This document shows positions 15,665 to 16,954 of a stretch of DNA of 16,954 nt, in pieces. This DNA comes from JBATTK01 sp049670505. Lineage in GTDB: Bacteria; Bacteroidota; Bacteroidia; Flavobacteriales; Flavobacteriaceae. The position numbers and the translations under genes were made by a program. The notes under the pieces were generated by a model. It worked only from the letters and a program-made list of their open reading frames with translations. It was not told where the DNA came from and did not search any database. The number at the start of each line of letters is the position of its first letter. Position 1 is the first letter of the stretch. Location: the NCBI GenBank assembly GCA_049670505.1, contig JBATTK010000165.1, positions 1 through 16,954 on the forward strand, in the 5' to 3' direction.

Positions 15665-15919
15665 ATGAAAACAAAAACATTGCAAAAACAGAACAGCATA
15701 GACCTAGAGCCATTTTACCAGGCATTGGAAGACGAGCCAAGCTTACTTGAAGAAGCCTTTGAAACATTACTGGAAATGGTAAACTCCGAGCCTAAATCCG
15801 CAAAGAAGCTGGCCCTTCTTATCAAAAAGGACTTTCATGATCTGTACAAAGAATTAGCGGAATTATGCAAGCCGGACCAAGATAAGGGGAACACACCTTC
15901 CTGCTGTGGGGGTCATTAA
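15665..15919 (+). CDS. Small acidic protein of unknown function with CCGGH tail, 84 aa
   Basis: I do not recognise this protein. It has 84 residues and is predominantly helical in appearance, with an acidic stretch (LEDEPSLLEEAFETLLEMV, 21-39), a Lys-rich middle (KSAKKLALLIKKDFHDLYKELAELC) and a disordered-looking tail that ends in CCGGH. The terminal Cys-Cys pair with His, plus Cys68, could bind a metal or form a redox site, but no known motif is matched. It has no signal peptide or membrane segment. It lies 36 bp after the ATP-cone nuclease gene and 115 bp before the beta-CASP gene, and may be the last gene of the run. Confidence 0.68.
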   Translation: MKTKTLQKQNSIDLEPFYQALEDEPSLLEEAFETLLEMVNSEPKSAKKLALLIKKDFHDLYKELAELCKPDQDKGNTPSCCGGH

Positions 15920-15946
15920 AATTTGGTAAATAAACGTTAGTAATGA

Positions 15947-15975
15947 TTGGCAATAATAGTGATTCTTTATATAAG
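15947..15975 (+). promoter_or_regulatory. Candidate promoter upstream of the beta-CASP gene
   Basis: The 115-bp gap at 15920-16034 is the longest non-coding stretch in the window. It contains TTGGCA (15947-15952) and TATAAG (15970-15975) separated by 17 bp, each one mismatch from the sigma-70 consensus. Bacteroidota primary sigma factors usually prefer TTTG plus TAnnTTTG elements, which I did not find here, so the match may be fortuitous. The rest of the gap is AT-rich without a convincing terminator. Confidence 0.22.
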
Positions 15976-16034
15976 CAATAAAAAGATTTTAGAAGATTCA
16001 CAAAATTATTAGTAGCACATTCAAATCATAAAAA

Positions 16035-16954
16035 ATGAAAAATAACAAAATAAACATTCACTTTTTAGGAGCTGCAGGCACGGTTACCGGTTCAAAATAT
16101 CTTTTGGACACAGGGGACAAAAAAATATTGGTCGACTGCGGACTTTTTCAAGGCCTCAAAGAACTAAGATTAAAAAACTGGGAGTACCCTCCCGTCGAAG
16201 TCTCGGATATTGATGCGGTCTTGCTTACCCATGGGCATATGGACCATACGGGCTATCTGCCCAGATTGGTCAAACAGGGTTTTAATGGTCCCATCTATGG
16301 AACGTACCCCACCTTGGACATTGCCAAAATAATATTGAACGATAGTGCAAAGATTCAGGAACAGGAAGCTGAACGGGCCAATAAGGAAGGCTATTCCAAA
16401 CATAGTCCCGCCGAACCGCTTTACGATTTAAAGGATGTTGAAAAAACCGTTCCCTATTTCAAGGGAGTACCGCCCGGCCAATGGCTGCCCTTGATGAAAA
16501 ACATAAAAGCTAGATTTCAGTACAACGGCCATATTCTTGGCGCTACCTACATAGAATTGGATGTTCTCGGAAAACGTTTTGTTTTTTCAGGGGATATCGG
16601 TAGAACCAATGATTTATTGCTATTCCCACCTCTAAAACCAAAAAAGGCGGATGTCCTTTTTATAGAATCGACCTATGGTGGAAGGTTTCATCCCGAAGAA
16701 GCAGAAGCACTTCCCGAAATTGAAAAATTGGTAAATAAAACCATTGAAAGGGGTGGAAGCCTTTTCATACCAAGTTTTTCCGTAGAGCGTGCCCAATTGA
16801 TGATGTTGATATTCTGGAGGCTATTGAAACATAATAAAATCCCCAAAGTGCAAATGATTATGGACAGCCCTATGGGTGCCAATGTACTGGAACTGTTCCA
16901 TCGTACACGCGACTGGCACAGGTTGGAAGATAACGAGTGCGACGAAATGTGTTC
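16035..16954 (+). CDS. Metallo-beta-lactamase/beta-CASP ribonuclease-like protein, 5' part (3' end outside window)
   Basis: The first 306 codons of a gene that is open to the window edge. The MBL domain has motif I-type LGAAGTVTGSKYLL and the metal ligands HGHMDH (66-71), His166 in YNGHILGAT, and Asp187 in FSGDIGR, followed by ESTYGGRFH (211-219). The beta-CASP insertion begins after that (GGSLFIPSFSVERAQ, then MDSPMGA). These are hallmarks of the YSH1/RNA-processing exonuclease group (COG1236-like), two-Zn hydrolases that act on RNA in characterised members. The C-terminal HxH of the family should lie beyond the window. The start ATG 16035 follows an A-rich leader. Placement after Usp and ATP-cone genes suggests a stress-linked role, but RNA as substrate is inferred from the family. 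Confidence 0.9.
   Translation, partial: MKNNKINIHFLGAAGTVTGSKYLLDTGDKKILVDCGLFQGLKELRLKNWEYPPVEVSDIDAVLLTHGHMDHTGYLPRLVKQGFNGPIYGTYPTLDIAKIILNDSAKIQEQEAERANKEGYSKHSPAEPLYDLKDVEKTVPYFKGVPPGQWLPLMKNIKARFQYNGHILGATYIELDVLGKRFVFSGDIGRTNDLLLFPPLKPKKADVLFIESTYGGRFHPEEAEALPEIEKLVNKTIERGGSLFIPSFSVERAQLMMLIFWRLLKHNKIPKVQMIMDSPMGANVLELFHRTRDWHRLEDNECDEMC

Noticed and set aside
1..16954. CRISPR arrays, tRNA/rRNA genes, insertion sequences, phage genes
   Set aside because: No regularly spaced repeats, cloverleaf-like sequences, transposase or integrase motifs were found by reading both strands.

Overview
The window is 16,954 bp, AT-leaning and gene-dense, with every recognisable gene on the + strand. 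Protein style points to a marine-type member of the Bacteroidota, most likely Flavobacteriaceae. The signs are A-rich leaders with few Shine-Dalgarno sequences, TAA-rich stops, a GT35 phosphorylase with an N-terminal DUF3417-type region, and an ATP-cone nuclease next to Usp and beta-CASP proteins. The family assignment is inference from sequence style, not from a search.

Layout. Positions 1-1034 hold the 3' part of a type II NADH dehydrogenase, and 1027-2353 the Na+/H+ antiporter NhaA. Positions 2363-4449 encode an archaeal-type (type II) phosphorylating GAPDH followed by a class I, DhnA/FbaB-type fructose-bisphosphate aldolase. A DAACS-family carboxylate symporter follows (4463-5827). Positions 5844-11069 hold a cytosolic GH13 alpha-amylase-family enzyme, a membrane-anchored alpha/beta hydrolase and an alpha-glucan phosphorylase. 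A 72-residue unknown protein, an ATP-dependent phosphofructokinase and an LdhA-type D-lactate dehydrogenase follow (11096-13338). The last part (13396-16954) holds a tandem universal stress protein, a small K+ channel, an ATP-cone/PD-(D/E)XK protein, an 84-residue unknown protein and the 5' part of a metallo-beta-lactamase/beta-CASP protein that runs off the end.

Genes are separated by 57 bp or less, and two pairs overlap by 8 bp, until a 115-bp gap before the last gene. The run therefore looks like one long operon or a few nested ones. No tRNA, rRNA, CRISPR array, insertion sequence or stretch over 300 bp without a gene was seen.

Taken together, the locus reads as a portable fermentation kit. 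Stored alpha-glucan is trimmed (GH13) and phosphorolysed (GlgP). Hexose phosphate then passes through Pfk, aldolase and GAPDH, and NADH is reoxidised by D-lactate formation or by Ndh. Ion and pH handling (NhaA, K+ channel, carboxylate symporter), a Usp and an ATP-cone nuclease are built in. Phosphoglucomutase, glucose-6-phosphate isomerase and lower glycolysis are absent from the window and would have to be encoded elsewhere. The most unusual points are the archaeal-type GAPDH/aldolase pair in a bacterial glycolytic cluster, the ATP-cone nuclease translationally overlapped with a K+ channel, and two small cysteine-containing unknown proteins.
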